Shown in pieces: positions 16,046-25,138 of a DNA stretch of 64,000 bases (its first letter is position 1; each line of letters begins with the position of its first letter). The notes under the pieces were generated by a model. It was not told where the DNA came from. It saw only the letters and a list, made by a program, of their open reading frames with translations, and did no database searches. The stretch spans positions 175,883 through 239,882 of the forward strand of contig CAIXUZ010000060.1 in assembly GCA_903922735.1 (NCBI GenBank), in the 5' to 3' direction. Made by a program: the position numbers and the translations under genes. The DNA is from an uncultured Verrucomicrobia subdivision 3 bacterium (GTDB taxonomy: Bacteria; Verrucomicrobiota; Verrucomicrobiia; Limisphaerales; UBA11358).

Positions 16046-18085
16046 TTACCAGATTTTCGTGCGCTGCTCCGGCGGCAGCCACATCGGCGAGTCGGGCGGG
16101 ATGTCAAAGGCGGAGAGAAATTCCGGAATGTTTTTCAAGGTGCCGTTGGCGCGGTATTTGCCGGGCGAATGCGGGTCCACCGTGACCAGCCGCCGCGCTT
16201 CCACGTCGCGGACATTGATGCGCCAGATCTGGGCAAACGACAGGAAAAACCGCTGCTCGGGCGTGAAGCCATCAATGGTCTTCCGCTTGGCCGGATCTTT
16301 GACCAGCGCGCGCTGCAGCGCTTCGTAGGCGATGCTCACGCCACCGAGATCGGCCAGATTTTCGCCAAGGGTCAGCTGGCCGTTGACGCGCAGGCCGGGC
16401 AGCACTTCAAAGCCGTTGAATTCCTCCACCATCTTTTGCGAGCGCGCTTCAAACGCCTTCCCATCCGCCTCCGTCCACCAGTCATTAAGGTTGCCGTCGG
16501 CGTCATACTTCCGGCCCTGATCGTCGTAGCCGTGGGTGATCTCATGGCCGATGACCACGCCGATGCCGCCGTAATTCACCGCGTCATCCAGCGTGAGGTC
16601 AAAAAACGGCGGCTGCAAGATGCCGGCGGGAAAAACGATCTCGTTTTGCGAGCCGTTGAAATAGGCATTCACCGTCTCCGGCGTCATATGCCATTCGGTG
16701 CGGTCCACGGCCTTGCCGATGCGGACGATTTCGCGGCGCGATTCAAACTGCGCCGCGCGGCGGATATTGCCGAGATAATCATCCGGCCGGATGTCAATGG
16801 TCGAGTAATCGCGGAACTGTTCCGGGTGACCGATCTTATGGGTGAACCGGTCGAACTTCGCCAGCGCCTTCGAGCGCGTGGTTTCCGTCATCCACGGGAC
16901 ATTGACCAGGCGGTCGCGATAGACCGCCTTGAGATTATCCACCAGCTCCAGCATCCGCGCGCGGGCTTCCGCCGGAAAATATTTTTCCACATACAACCGG
17001 CCGAGCGCCTCGCCGATGCAGCCGTCAACGAGATGGGCCGCCCGTTTCCAGCGCGGCTCCGGCTCCGGCTGACCGCTCAAGGTTTTGCCGTAGAAATTAA
17101 AATGCTCCTGCTCAAAGGCCGCCGGCAGATACGACGCATACGCGTGCAGCCAATGCCAGCGCAGGTAAACCTTCCAGTCGGACAGCGGATGCTCCCGCAC
17201 CAGCCGGTTCAAGGCGGTGAAAAATTCCGGCTGGCCGACAATCTCATATTCCGGCGGCGCCATATTTCGGGCCGCAAAATAATCCGCCCACGGCAGACCC
17301 GGAAACTGCTCCGCGAATCCGGCATGGGTGAACTTGTTGTAATTCTTGTTGGGATCGCGCAACTCGACCCGGGTGCGCCCGGCTTTGGCCAGTTCCGTTT
17401 CGAGAGTCGCGACGATGTTGGCATGCGCGGCGGCGTCATCCGACTTTTCGCCGAGGAGCGAAAACATTTTCTCCAGGTGCTGCCGGTATTTCCCGCGAAT
17501 CTCGAGAAAGCTGTCCTTCAAATAATAATCACGGTCCGGCAGCGACAGGCCGCCCTGCCACAAATCCACCGCATAGATGCCGCTGTTTTTGTCGTCCGGC
17601 CCGAAACCCATCGCAAACATGCCGCCGCAGCCCTGATCATGGAATTCGGCCAGCAGCCGGAACAACGAACGCACATCGCTCACCCGGTCAATGCGCTTCA
17701 AGCCAGCCTGAACCGGCTTGAGGCCGAGCCGCTCGATATGGTTGGTGTCCATCGCCGAGGCGTAAAAATCCGCCACCTGCCGGCGCGGCGAGCGGGGAGC
17801 CGACGGCGTGCGCAACGTGTCGTCGAGGATTTCGTGGATGAGAAACCAGTTGCGCTCTGCCAGCTGGGAGAATCCGCCCCAGCGCGATTTATCCGATGGA
17901 ACCGGATTTTCTTTCCGCCACCGACCGCAGGCGAATTCATAAAAGTCCGCCGCCGGACTCACCGAACGATCCAGATAATTGGTCGAGAAGCGCGGGATTT
18001 CCGGCGCGGTCGCGGGGTCATCCGCAAAACCGGTGAAGCCCGCCGCGCAAACCAGCGAAAGCAGAAGGTGGGTTTTAATGGTCAT
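16046..18085 (-). CDS. Secreted M13 family metallopeptidase (neprilysin/PepO-like)
   Basis: The 679-residue protein has a Sec signal (MTIKTHLLLSLVCAAGFTGFA) and the M13 N- and C-terminal domains. The zinc site is HEITH in VVIGHEITHGYDDQGRKYD, with the third ligand Glu in GENLADLGGVSIAY. The substrate-binding NAYFNGSQNEIVFPAGILQPP strand is present and the protein ends in a characteristic Trp (RTKIW). M13 enzymes are periplasmic or surface endopeptidases cutting short peptides. Length is normal for the family. The long antisense frame over it is a codon-bias shadow. Confidence 0.92.
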   Translation of the reverse strand: MTIKTHLLLSLVCAAGFTGFADDPATAPEIPRFSTNYLDRSVSPAADFYEFACGRWRKENPVPSDKSRWGGFSQLAERNWFLIHEILDDTLRTPSAPRSPRRQVADFYASAMDTNHIERLGLKPVQAGLKRIDRVSDVRSLFRLLAEFHDQGCGGMFAMGFGPDDKNSGIYAVDLWQGGLSLPDRDYYLKDSFLEIRGKYRQHLEKMFSLLGEKSDDAAAHANIVATLETELAKAGRTRVELRDPNKNYNKFTHAGFAEQFPGLPWADYFAARNMAPPEYEIVGQPEFFTALNRLVREHPLSDWKVYLRWHWLHAYASYLPAAFEQEHFNFYGKTLSGQPEPEPRWKRAAHLVDGCIGEALGRLYVEKYFPAEARARMLELVDNLKAVYRDRLVNVPWMTETTRSKALAKFDRFTHKIGHPEQFRDYSTIDIRPDDYLGNIRRAAQFESRREIVRIGKAVDRTEWHMTPETVNAYFNGSQNEIVFPAGILQPPFFDLTLDDAVNYGGIGVVIGHEITHGYDDQGRKYDADGNLNDWWTEADGKAFEARSQKMVEEFNGFEVLPGLRVNGQLTLGENLADLGGVSIAYEALQRALVKDPAKRKTIDGFTPEQRFFLSFAQIWRINVRDVEARRLVTVDPHSPGKYRANGTLKNIPEFLSAFDIPPDSPMWLPPEQRTKIW

Positions 18086-18117
18086 GTGTCAATTGGACTG
18101 AGGGACTTCATCCGCGT

Positions 18118-19158
18118 TCAACCGCGTCCGAGGGAAGCGGCAATTTTATTCGCCTCCAGCAGCGCCGCGACTTTCCCGGCGATGATCTGCTCGCAGCGGG
18201 CGACTTCTTCCTGGCGCAGCTTGAGGTAATCGCTGGCGATGCTTTGCAGGTCGTCCACGTTGTAAAGGTAGACGTTGTCCAGCTCGCTCACGGCCGGGTC
18301 AATGTCACGCGGCACCGCAATATCAATCAGCAGCAGCGGACGATGTTTTCGCCGTTTCATCAACGGCTCCAGCTTCGCGCGATCAAGGATGTGGGTGGTC
18401 GAGGCGGTGCTGCTGACGGCGATGTCGATCTGCTCAAATTCCTCCGGCCAGGTCTCAAAGGGCACGGCGCGCCCGCCGAGCTCGGCGGCGAGCGCGAGGG
18501 CGCGCTCGGGCGAACGATTGGTGACGGTGATTTTCGACACGCCGCGCGATTGCAGGGCGCGCGCTGTTTTCTCGCTGGTCTCACCGGCGCCGATGACGAG
18601 CACTTCGTGCTCGGCGAGCGTGGTGAAGATTTTCTCCGCCAGCTCCACCGCCGCCGACATCACGGAAACGCTGCCGCGCTGGATATTGGTCTCGGTGCGG
18701 ATGTGCTTGGCGACGTTGAAGGCACGCTGGAACGCCTTGTTCAGCCGGGCGCCGGTGTGCTTGTGCTGGAAGGCCAAGTCGTAGGCTTTCTTGAGCTGGC
18801 CGAAGATTTCCGTCTCGCCAACGACCATCGAATCGAGCCCGGCGGCGACTTTGAAAAGGTGATGCAAACTGTGCGGCTCGGCAAAAGTGTAAAGCTCGTC
18901 ACCCAGCGCGCCATCGTAGGCATGATGCTCGATGAAGAATTTTTTGACGCGGGCAAAAAACTGATCGTCCGGCGCAAGCGTGGTGGCGGCGTAGATTTCG
19001 ACCCGGTTGCAAGTCGAGAGCACGACGCCCTCGGTGACGAGGCCCGATTCGCGGAGCTGCTGCAATGCCTCCGGAATCTTGTTTTCCACAAAGGCGAAGC
19101 GCTCCCGCAATTCCACGGGGGCAGAACGGTGGCTCAAGCCGATGACGACAACGCTCAT
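18118..19158 (-). CDS. hemA: Glutamyl-tRNA reductase
   Basis: The product is 346 residues from the ATG at 19158 (MSVVVIGLSHRSAPVELRERF). The catalytic Cys is in LSTCNRVEIYA, with MVVGETEIFGQLKKAY and the NADPH-binding VLVIGAGETSEKTARAL. It reduces glutamyl-tRNA to glutamate-1-semialdehyde, the first committed step of C5-pathway haem synthesis. It is shorter than the usual 410-450 residues and ends soon after the helical spine (EVARCEQIIAGKVAALLEA), so most of the C-terminal dimerisation domain is missing. It overlaps the HemX/CcsA-like gene by 4 bp. The frame upstream of the chosen start belongs to that gene. Confidence 0.9.
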   Translation of the reverse strand: MSVVVIGLSHRSAPVELRERFAFVENKIPEALQQLRESGLVTEGVVLSTCNRVEIYAATTLAPDDQFFARVKKFFIEHHAYDGALGDELYTFAEPHSLHHLFKVAAGLDSMVVGETEIFGQLKKAYDLAFQHKHTGARLNKAFQRAFNVAKHIRTETNIQRGSVSVMSAAVELAEKIFTTLAEHEVLVIGAGETSEKTARALQSRGVSKITVTNRSPERALALAAELGGRAVPFETWPEEFEQIDIAVSSTASTTHILDRAKLEPLMKRRKHRPLLLIDIAVPRDIDPAVSELDNVYLYNVDDLQSIASDYLKLRQEEVARCEQIIAGKVAALLEANKIAASLGRG

Positions 19159-19982
19159 GGATGGTGCAGGGCCGAAAGCAGGTTGGTGAACCAAAAGGTC
19201 AGGAGCAGGAACAAAAAGGCCGCGATGACCCCGGCGGCAAACCGGCGTGGCGAACGGCCGAAGAATCTGCGGGCCACGAGCGCTTCGAGATAGACGAGCC
19301 ACAGCAACGCGGACCAGATGACTTTCGCATCGGAAAAATACGGCGCGCCTGCTTTGCGAGGCAATTGTTGTCCGGCAACCAAACCGATGGTAAGCAGCAC
19401 AAAGCCGACCAGGACAAGCCGGGTGGCGATGATTTCCAGCCGCTGGATCGAGGGCAGCAGCGAAAGGACGGCGCGGATTTTGTGGAATTTCAGGTCGTGC
19501 TGCTGCATCAGAAACATCGTTGCCGCCACCGCCGCGAGACCAAACGCGCCGTAGGATTGCAGGATGGTCGCCGCGTGCAAGCTGCGGAGCGCGCCGGAAA
19601 ATTCCGGCTTCGGACCGCGCGGCGGATCGAGCGACGGCATCAGCGCGAAGATGCCGATGGTGAACAGCACCGGCGCGGCAAACGCGCAGATAAATTTGAA
19701 GCGCGGCATCAGCGCATAGACCAGGCTCGCCAGCCCCAGCGCCCACAGCAGAAACGTGGTGGCCTCGTAAAGATTATTGACGGGGCAGCTTTGCAGCGTC
19801 ATCCCGCGCCGGGCCATCGCCAGCGTGTGGAACGCCACGCCCCCGGCGAGCAAAATATAATTCACCCATTCATCCCGGCGGAAACCTTTGCGCCAAAGGA
19901 AGACGGAATAAATCGTGCTCAAGCCGTAAAAAGTCACGGCCAGCAAAAAATAATGCCGATCAGTAAACCAAGCCATGGGCAC
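19155..19982 (-). CDS. HemX/CcsA-like cytochrome c assembly membrane protein
   Basis: The 275-residue protein has about eight transmembrane helices and a conserved HTLAMARRG with downstream CPVNNLYEATTFLLWAL, followed by SLHAATILQSYGAFGLAAVAA. These match the CcsA/CcmC/HemX family, where periplasmic loops bind haem and the WxxW-like region positions it for cytochrome c maturation. Direct 4-bp overlap with hemA favours a HemX-like role (control of HemA) as in Bacillus, or a CcsA role. Sequence alone does not decide between them. Two in-frame starts lie two codons apart. Confidence 0.8.
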   Translation of the reverse strand: MPMAWFTDRHYFLLAVTFYGLSTIYSVFLWRKGFRRDEWVNYILLAGGVAFHTLAMARRGMTLQSCPVNNLYEATTFLLWALGLASLVYALMPRFKFICAFAAPVLFTIGIFALMPSLDPPRGPKPEFSGALRSLHAATILQSYGAFGLAAVAATMFLMQQHDLKFHKIRAVLSLLPSIQRLEIIATRLVLVGFVLLTIGLVAGQQLPRKAGAPYFSDAKVIWSALLWLVYLEALVARRFFGRSPRRFAAGVIAAFLFLLLTFWFTNLLSALHHP

Positions 19983-20217
19983 AGATTAAAGGCGAAGGCG
20001 GGCGGCGCAAGCGGCAAAACCACACCAATGACATCAACGAGCATCGTGGAAAACAGTGGCATCCTAATTTCGGCGCGCAACCCGGGAAGTCGCCGCACGT
20101 CCCGCGCAAATCCAGCCGCTGCGGGTCAGCGACCTGCGCTCCGTTTTCAAATCGGGACACGACCGGGGAAAACGACTTGAGTGTCAAAGACAGATTGGTA
20201 ATCTTCAACCACCACCC

Positions 20218-21693
20218 ATGACCACTCCAGCCCATCTCTCCGAGGGCGGCATTTCGCGCCGCAATTTCATCGCCACCACCGCCGTCGCCGGAGCCGGCCT
20301 GCTCGCCGGGGCAACGGCGCTGGCCCAGACGGGAACCCCCGACCAGCGCAAACGCTACGCCCTCGTCGGCACAGGCTCGCGCTCGAGCATGTATCGCAAA
20401 GCGATTTTCCAGACCTACGCGGAGCATTGCCAGATGGTCGGATTCTGCGATGTGAATGAAGGCCGGCTCAAGCTCGCCCAGCGCAAGGCCAAGGCAATGG
20501 GCGCAGCGGAGGTGCCCATTTTTGCCGCAAAAGATTTCGACCGGATGATCCGCGAAACCAACCCGGAAATCGTCATCGTGACGACGAAGGACGCAACGCA
20601 CGACGGCTACATCATCCGCGCGATGGAACTCGGCTGCGACGTGATGACGGAGAAGCCCATGACCACGGATGAAAAGAAATGCCGGGCCATCCTGGCGGCG
20701 CAGCAGCGCACCGGACGGAAAATCATCGTGACCTTCAATTACCGCTACTCGCCGCCGCGCACGCAGGTGAAGGATTTGCTGATGAGCGGCATCATCGGCG
20801 ATGTCCTGTCGGTGGATTTTCACTGGATGCTGGACACGCACCACGGAGCGGACTACTTCCGGCGCTGGCACAGCCACAAGGCCAACTCCGGCGGATTGAT
20901 GGTTCACAAGGCGACCCATCATTTTGATCTGGTCAACTGGTGGCTTTCCGCCTCGCCGGTGACGGTGCAGGCGAACGGCAAGCGTGAATTCTACACGCCG
21001 CAGATGGCAAAACGCCTGGGATTGCAAAGCCACCACGAACGCTGCCATACCTGCCCGGAAAGCTCCAAGTGCACCTTTGTACTGGATATTGAAAAGAACC
21101 GTGAACTCAAGGAACTTTATCTCGACCAGGAAAAATACGACGGCTATTTCCGCGACCGCTGCGTGTTCCGTCCGGATATCGACATCGAGGATACGATGAA
21201 TGTGATCGTGAAGTATGACACCGGCGTGACCATGAGCTACTCACTGAACGCCTTCAATGCCTGGGAAGGCTACTCCATCTGCTTCAACGGCACCAAAGGC
21301 CGGCTCGAACATGTCACCCAGGAAAAAGTCTCGGTGAATGGCGACGGCTCCGTGCCGGGCGCGCTCAAGGACGAAGGCACCTCCATCCGGATTTACCCCA
21401 TCCGGGCGGCGGCATACTCCGTGCCGATCTGGACGGGCAAAGGCGCCCACGGCGGCGGGGATGACGTGATGCTGGCCGAACTGTTTTCGCCGACCAAACC
21501 GGCGGACAAATACCAGCGGGCATCAGATCAACGCGGCGGCGCGGCCTCCATCCTCACGGGAATCGCGGCGAACCACTCGTTCCGCACCGGCGAGACCGTG
21601 CAAATCGCGACGCTGGTGCCCGGACTCAAACGCCCGGATTATCCCGCCATGCCGAATCATACCGACCCCGTGCCCATGCCGCCGCTAGGCTAA
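20218..21693 (+). CDS. Tat-exported Gfo/Idh/MocA oxidoreductase with Cys cluster
   Basis: The 491-residue protein begins with a Tat signal (SRRNFIATTAVAGAGLLAGA), then the Rossmann part (ALVGTGSRSSMYRKA) and EKP in CDVMTEKPMTTDE. The longer C-terminal domain contains a CHTCPESSKC cluster and the stretch FRDRCVFRPDIDIEDTMNV, suggesting a metal-bound or disulfide-stabilised insert. It is a sugar or polyol oxidoreductase exported in folded form with its cofactor. It stands alone, not beside isomerase or ThuA genes. Substrate unknown. Confidence 0.85.
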   Translation: MTTPAHLSEGGISRRNFIATTAVAGAGLLAGATALAQTGTPDQRKRYALVGTGSRSSMYRKAIFQTYAEHCQMVGFCDVNEGRLKLAQRKAKAMGAAEVPIFAAKDFDRMIRETNPEIVIVTTKDATHDGYIIRAMELGCDVMTEKPMTTDEKKCRAILAAQQRTGRKIIVTFNYRYSPPRTQVKDLLMSGIIGDVLSVDFHWMLDTHHGADYFRRWHSHKANSGGLMVHKATHHFDLVNWWLSASPVTVQANGKREFYTPQMAKRLGLQSHHERCHTCPESSKCTFVLDIEKNRELKELYLDQEKYDGYFRDRCVFRPDIDIEDTMNVIVKYDTGVTMSYSLNAFNAWEGYSICFNGTKGRLEHVTQEKVSVNGDGSVPGALKDEGTSIRIYPIRAAAYSVPIWTGKGAHGGGDDVMLAELFSPTKPADKYQRASDQRGGAASILTGIAANHSFRTGETVQIATLVPGLKRPDYPAMPNHTDPVPMPPLG

Positions 21694-21788
21694 TGACTTA
21701 AGCTTTCAAGCTAGCGGAACGATACAACAAGCAAGCAAGCTGCGGGAACAAAACATTTACCCGCACTTACGGAGTTTGAATGAAACGT

Positions 21789-21819
21789 TTGAGCTGAAAC
21801 TGAAAAGTTTCAAGCTCAA
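21789..21819 (-). terminator. Stem-loop at the stop codon of the SGNH hydrolase
   Basis: A 13-bp stem with one bulged base (TTGAGCTGAAACT against AGTTTCAAGCTCAA) and a GAAA loop overlaps the SGNH stop codon. The following T tract is weak, so this is a poor intrinsic terminator. A second smaller hairpin (TGCGGG / CCCGCA, about 21741-21765) lies between the two convergent genes. Confidence 0.4.
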
Positions 21820-22610
21820 TGCTGCGTGGGAAGACTTTTCTTGATACTCGCGACCGCAAGGCCAGCCAGTTTGTCATAGCCCTCGGGGGTAAAATGAACA
21901 TTGAAGGGCAATTGAATCTCGCCCGGCCGCGGAGCCAGACGTTTGTTCGCCGCCTGCTCGCTTAACGGGCGAGGGGGCATCTTTCGCTGTTCTTCAACAA
22001 CGTAGGCGCACAAGTCATCAATGGATACACCCAGCTCTTTCATCACTTCGAGTGCAACCTTATTGTAGCTCTTTTCATCGCCAGCCACGCGACCGAGTGT
22101 GCCGAGCGGAACCGGCGTGGTCGTGGCAAATATGAGCTTCGCGCCAGTCGCTTTCAACCGCTGCGTCAATTCACGCAACCGCTGGCGATAGACTTCCGTC
22201 GGCGCAACCTGCTTGCCCTGTTCCGGCGGCACATATTTTCCTTTTTCATCCAGATATTTCAGGTCGTGGAGGCCGAAGTTGAAATGGATGACATCCCAGT
22301 GGCCGGCACCCAGCCATTTATCGAGCTGCGCCAGGCCGCGGGCGGTGTCGCCGCAGTTTTCGAGCGGGCGATGCACGTTGGCCAGCCCCTTCAACTTCTC
22401 CCGTGCCGGCAGGGTATAGCCCATCGAAATGGAATCCCCAATCAACAACACGCGCGGCAAACCAGGCGTATCCGCAACCTCAACCAAAGCCGGATCTTTG
22501 GGTTTGGCCGCCGGTTTATTGGCCGATACCGGCTCAAGATTCTTTTCGGAAGCGGCGTTCACGGTGAACGCGACCGCCATCAACACCGGGTAAAAAAATG
22601 AAGGTTTCAT
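21816..22610 (-). CDS. Secreted SGNH/GDSL-family hydrolase
   Basis: The 264-residue protein has a signal peptide (MKPSFFYPVLMAVAFTVNA) and a Lys/Pro linker. An SGNH hydrolase domain follows: block I RVLLIGDSISMGYT with the catalytic Ser, a Gly in NCGDTARGL, and HFNFGLHDLKYLD, where GLHD stands in the usual GxND position. At the end FNVHFTPEGYDKLA has the catalytic His, but the position three residues before it, normally Asp, is Phe. The enzyme is likely a carbohydrate or lipid esterase; activity may depend on another acid residue. It is separated from the sigma-54 regulator gene by 70 nt. Confidence 0.75.
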   Translation of the reverse strand: MKPSFFYPVLMAVAFTVNAASEKNLEPVSANKPAAKPKDPALVEVADTPGLPRVLLIGDSISMGYTLPAREKLKGLANVHRPLENCGDTARGLAQLDKWLGAGHWDVIHFNFGLHDLKYLDEKGKYVPPEQGKQVAPTEVYRQRLRELTQRLKATGAKLIFATTTPVPLGTLGRVAGDEKSYNKVALEVMKELGVSIDDLCAYVVEEQRKMPPRPLSEQAANKRLAPRPGEIQLPFNVHFTPEGYDKLAGLAVASIKKSLPTQH

Positions 22611-22680
22611 GATATGGATTTTTTTGTTAATTTTTTAACCCGGATGAGAAGGCTGGAATGAAGATTGCCAACCCTGCCCA

Positions 22681-24024
22681 TCACGTCTCGATCCCGTAGG
22701 CTTTGATTTTATTGTAGAGCGTCTGGCGCCCAATCCCCAGGCGTTTGGCCGTTTCCAGTTTATTGCCGGCCGTTTCCTTGAGCATCTGAATAATGGCGTT
22801 GCGTTCGACGCCTTCGAGCAGCGTGAAACCGGTGTCATGACCTTCCGTGGGAATGAATTTGATTTCACTGATGGAAAGGTCGGTGACGTTGACCGTCGGA
22901 CCTTCGGAGAGCAAAACGGCGCGCTGAATCTCATTCTGGAGCTGGCGAATATTTCCGGGCCAATCAAAACTGGTGAGCCGCTCGACCGCCGGCGAGGTAA
23001 ATTCCGTCAGCGTGCGGTTGGCCTGCGCCGCAAAGCGTTTCAGAAAGGCATTGGCCAGCGGCATGATGTCATCACGCCGCTCGCGCAGCGGCGGCAGATG
23101 AATGGAAATGGCGCTAATGCGGTAGAACAGGTCTTCGCGGAGCTTACCCTCCTTGAGGGCGTCTTCGGGCTTGCGATTGGTGGCAGCGATGATGCGACAA
23201 TTGGTCTGATAATCGGCTTTGCCGCCAACGGGACGGACTTTTTGATCCTGCAACACGCGGAGCAACTTGCTTTGGGTGTCAATCGGCATCTCGGAAATCT
23301 CATCGAGCAGCAGCGTGCCGCCTTCGGCCTGACGGAACAGACCTTCACGGTCGGCATGCGCGCCGGTGAAAGCCCCTTTGACGGAGCCGAAGAGTTCGCT
23401 CTCGATCAATTCGCGGGGCAAGGCGGCGCAATTGACCTTGATGATCCGGTTTTTGGCGCGCGGACTTAAAGTATGGATCAGGTCGGCGATGACTTCCTTG
23501 CCCGTGCCGCTTTCGCCGGTAATCAACACCGTCACATCGCTCGGCGCAATGCGTTCGACCGTGCGGACGACGCCCTGCATCTGCGGGCTCTGGAAAATGG
23601 GCGCCGCACTGCCGCTCATGGTGGAAATCGCCCGGCGAAGCGAATTATTTTCCTCCTTCTGCTGCTTGTTTTCCATCGCCCGGCCCAGCGTCAGCTGCAA
23701 CACCTGCGTATCGAACGGCTTGTTGATGAAATGATACGCGCCGCGCTTGGTGGCCTCGACGGCGGCCTCGAAGGTGGCTTCGCCGGTCAGCACGATAATC
23801 TCGGTGGACGTCCAGTGCTTTTTAATTTGCGGCAGCAGGTCCAACCCGTTGGCATCCGGCAGATTCAAATCCAACAGCACGATGTCCGGAGCCTCGTGCA
23901 AAAAACATTTTTGCAGCGCCGCGGCGCTTTCCGCGGCGGTCACGACGTAATCGGATTCCAGCACCGACTTGAGCAGCTCGCGCAAGTCCGCCTCGTCATC
24001 CACGATGAGAATTTTGCCTTTCAT
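22681..24024 (-). CDS. Sigma-54-dependent response regulator (NtrC/AtoC type)
   Basis: The 447-residue protein has a receiver domain (KILIVDDEADLRELL, phosphoacceptor Asp in IVLLDLNLPDANG) at about residues 1-120. A sigma-54 AAA+ domain follows: Walker A GESGTGKE, the sigma-54 contact loop GAFTGA, Walker B GGTLLLDEI and FDWPGNIRQLQNEI. A Fis-type HTH is at the C terminus (NKLETAKRLGIGRQTLYNKI). It should activate -24/-12 promoters, such as the candidate at 59686. It overlaps the upstream amidotransferase gene by 4 bp; no cognate histidine kinase is adjacent. Confidence 0.92.
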   Translation of the reverse strand: MKGKILIVDDEADLRELLKSVLESDYVVTAAESAAALQKCFLHEAPDIVLLDLNLPDANGLDLLPQIKKHWTSTEIIVLTGEATFEAAVEATKRGAYHFINKPFDTQVLQLTLGRAMENKQQKEENNSLRRAISTMSGSAAPIFQSPQMQGVVRTVERIAPSDVTVLITGESGTGKEVIADLIHTLSPRAKNRIIKVNCAALPRELIESELFGSVKGAFTGAHADREGLFRQAEGGTLLLDEISEMPIDTQSKLLRVLQDQKVRPVGGKADYQTNCRIIAATNRKPEDALKEGKLREDLFYRISAISIHLPPLRERRDDIMPLANAFLKRFAAQANRTLTEFTSPAVERLTSFDWPGNIRQLQNEIQRAVLLSEGPTVNVTDLSISEIKFIPTEGHDTGFTLLEGVERNAIIQMLKETAGNKLETAKRLGIGRQTLYNKIKAYGIET

Positions 24025-24797
24025 TTCAATATTTTCTCATTTGTCGCGCATTTTGCGACAAACTTCTTAAAAATCGCACGGTGCCGGGCATGGCGTGAAA
24101 CCAACCGTTCCGGATGAAATTGCACGCTTAACAAAAACGGCATGCCCGCCGCCAGTTCCGCCCGCAACTCCATCGCCTCGACAATTCCATCACGGCTGCG
24201 CGCCGTGGCCACAAACGGCTCCGCGGGCTCCAGCACCGCCTGATGATGGGAAGTGTTGACACCCAAAACGAGTGTTTGGCAGATATTGGCCAGCTGCGAA
24301 CCGGGTGTCAACGCCGCTTCATGCACTAACTCGCAGGCCCGGTCCAGCCGCTGGTGGTTCAGCGCACCCGGCACCTGCTGCCGGATGTCCGCCACCAATT
24401 GACCGCCAAACGCCACATTGAGCAACTGATGCCCGCGGCAAATTGCCAATAACGGCTTGCGCTGATGGAAAACCTCCTCAATCAAAATCAATTCGCGCAA
24501 GTCGCGACCACCGCCATCCGGCGTCTGATCAACGGTGCGGCGGATTTTTGCGGGCAGATCCGGGTTATAAAGGTCGGAATTGAGGTCGTCGCCGCCCGTC
24601 AACATCACCCCTTCCACCCGGCGGACGCATTCGGCAAGAATGGCCCGGTCCGTGGTGACGGGCACCGTCACGGGAATGCCGCCCGCCTGAAGCACGGCAG
24701 CATCATATTTCACCGAGAGGCTGGCGGACAAATCGTGAAATTCCACGCCGCGCCGCTCAATGCTGGAGGAAACCAAAATCAATGGCCTGCTTGCCAT
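24021..24797 (-). CDS. Class-I amidotransferase-type hydrolase (PuuD / peptidase C26)
   Basis: The 258-residue protein, from ATG 24797 (MASRPLILVSSS), has the nucleophile elbow LLAICRGHQLLNVAFGG, a His and Glu in SVQFHPERL, and a GVMLTGGDDLNSDLY substrate loop. These are typical of gamma-glutamyl-gamma-aminobutyrate hydrolase-like enzymes. An alternative TTG start at 24848 would overlap the upstream small gene by 4 bp, but the extra residues lack homology. It may release glutamate from gamma-glutamyl conjugates. It lies in a chain from ispF through the sigma-54 regulator. Confidence 0.8.
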   Translation of the reverse strand: MASRPLILVSSSIERRGVEFHDLSASLSVKYDAAVLQAGGIPVTVPVTTDRAILAECVRRVEGVMLTGGDDLNSDLYNPDLPAKIRRTVDQTPDGGGRDLRELILIEEVFHQRKPLLAICRGHQLLNVAFGGQLVADIRQQVPGALNHQRLDRACELVHEAALTPGSQLANICQTLVLGVNTSHHQAVLEPAEPFVATARSRDGIVEAMELRAELAAGMPFLLSVQFHPERLVSRHARHRAIFKKFVAKCATNEKILK

Positions 24798-24844
24798 GGG
24801 TGGAGGATAAGGCCGGCGGCGGATGATTTCACCGAAAATCTTGA

Positions 24845-25114
24845 TCAAACTCCCGACTCGGGAAACCGCTCGCGGATCTGCCGCCGCAGCCGCTCCTCAT
24901 CGTCCGGCTGGTAGCGGCGGCGGTTGACGAGCCGCTGCACGGCGTCGAGCAATTCCAGCCAGTCTTCCATTGGCGGCTCTTTCACGCGCTGCCAGACATC
25001 GAAGCGCTTGGCGCGGTGGAAAAAATGAAATTCGCGCCCGACGTGCCGGGCATACACCTGCAGTTTCTCACCTTCCTCGGTGACACGTTTCCAGGCAATT
25101 TCGGCTTTGGGCAT
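24845..25114 (-). CDS. Small conserved protein of unknown function
   Basis: This 89-residue soluble, charged protein (KAEIAWKRVTEEGEKLQVYARHVG, then FFHRAKRFDVWQRVKEPPMEDWLELLDAVQRLVNRRRY) fits a short beta-hairpin followed by helices. I believe it resembles a small protein conserved in Verrucomicrobiota, but I cannot name a domain. It lies between the TPR protein gene and the amidotransferase gene, 24 nt from the former and close to the latter, so co-transcription is likely. Function unknown. Confidence 0.7.
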   Translation of the reverse strand: MPKAEIAWKRVTEEGEKLQVYARHVGREFHFFHRAKRFDVWQRVKEPPMEDWLELLDAVQRLVNRRRYQPDDEERLRRQIRERFPESGV

Positions 25115-25138
25115 GTTAAAATTTGATGGCGATCGGTT

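Noticed and set aside
16169..18229. 686-codon open frame antisense to the M13 peptidase
   Set aside because: It mirrors a well-supported gene and exists because of GC-rich third positions; the peptide is Arg-rich with no domain.
20177..20204. TTGAGT-N16-TAATCT as a sigma-70 promoter
   Set aside because: It would leave only a few bases of leader before the ATG at 20218, and the -10 match is poor.
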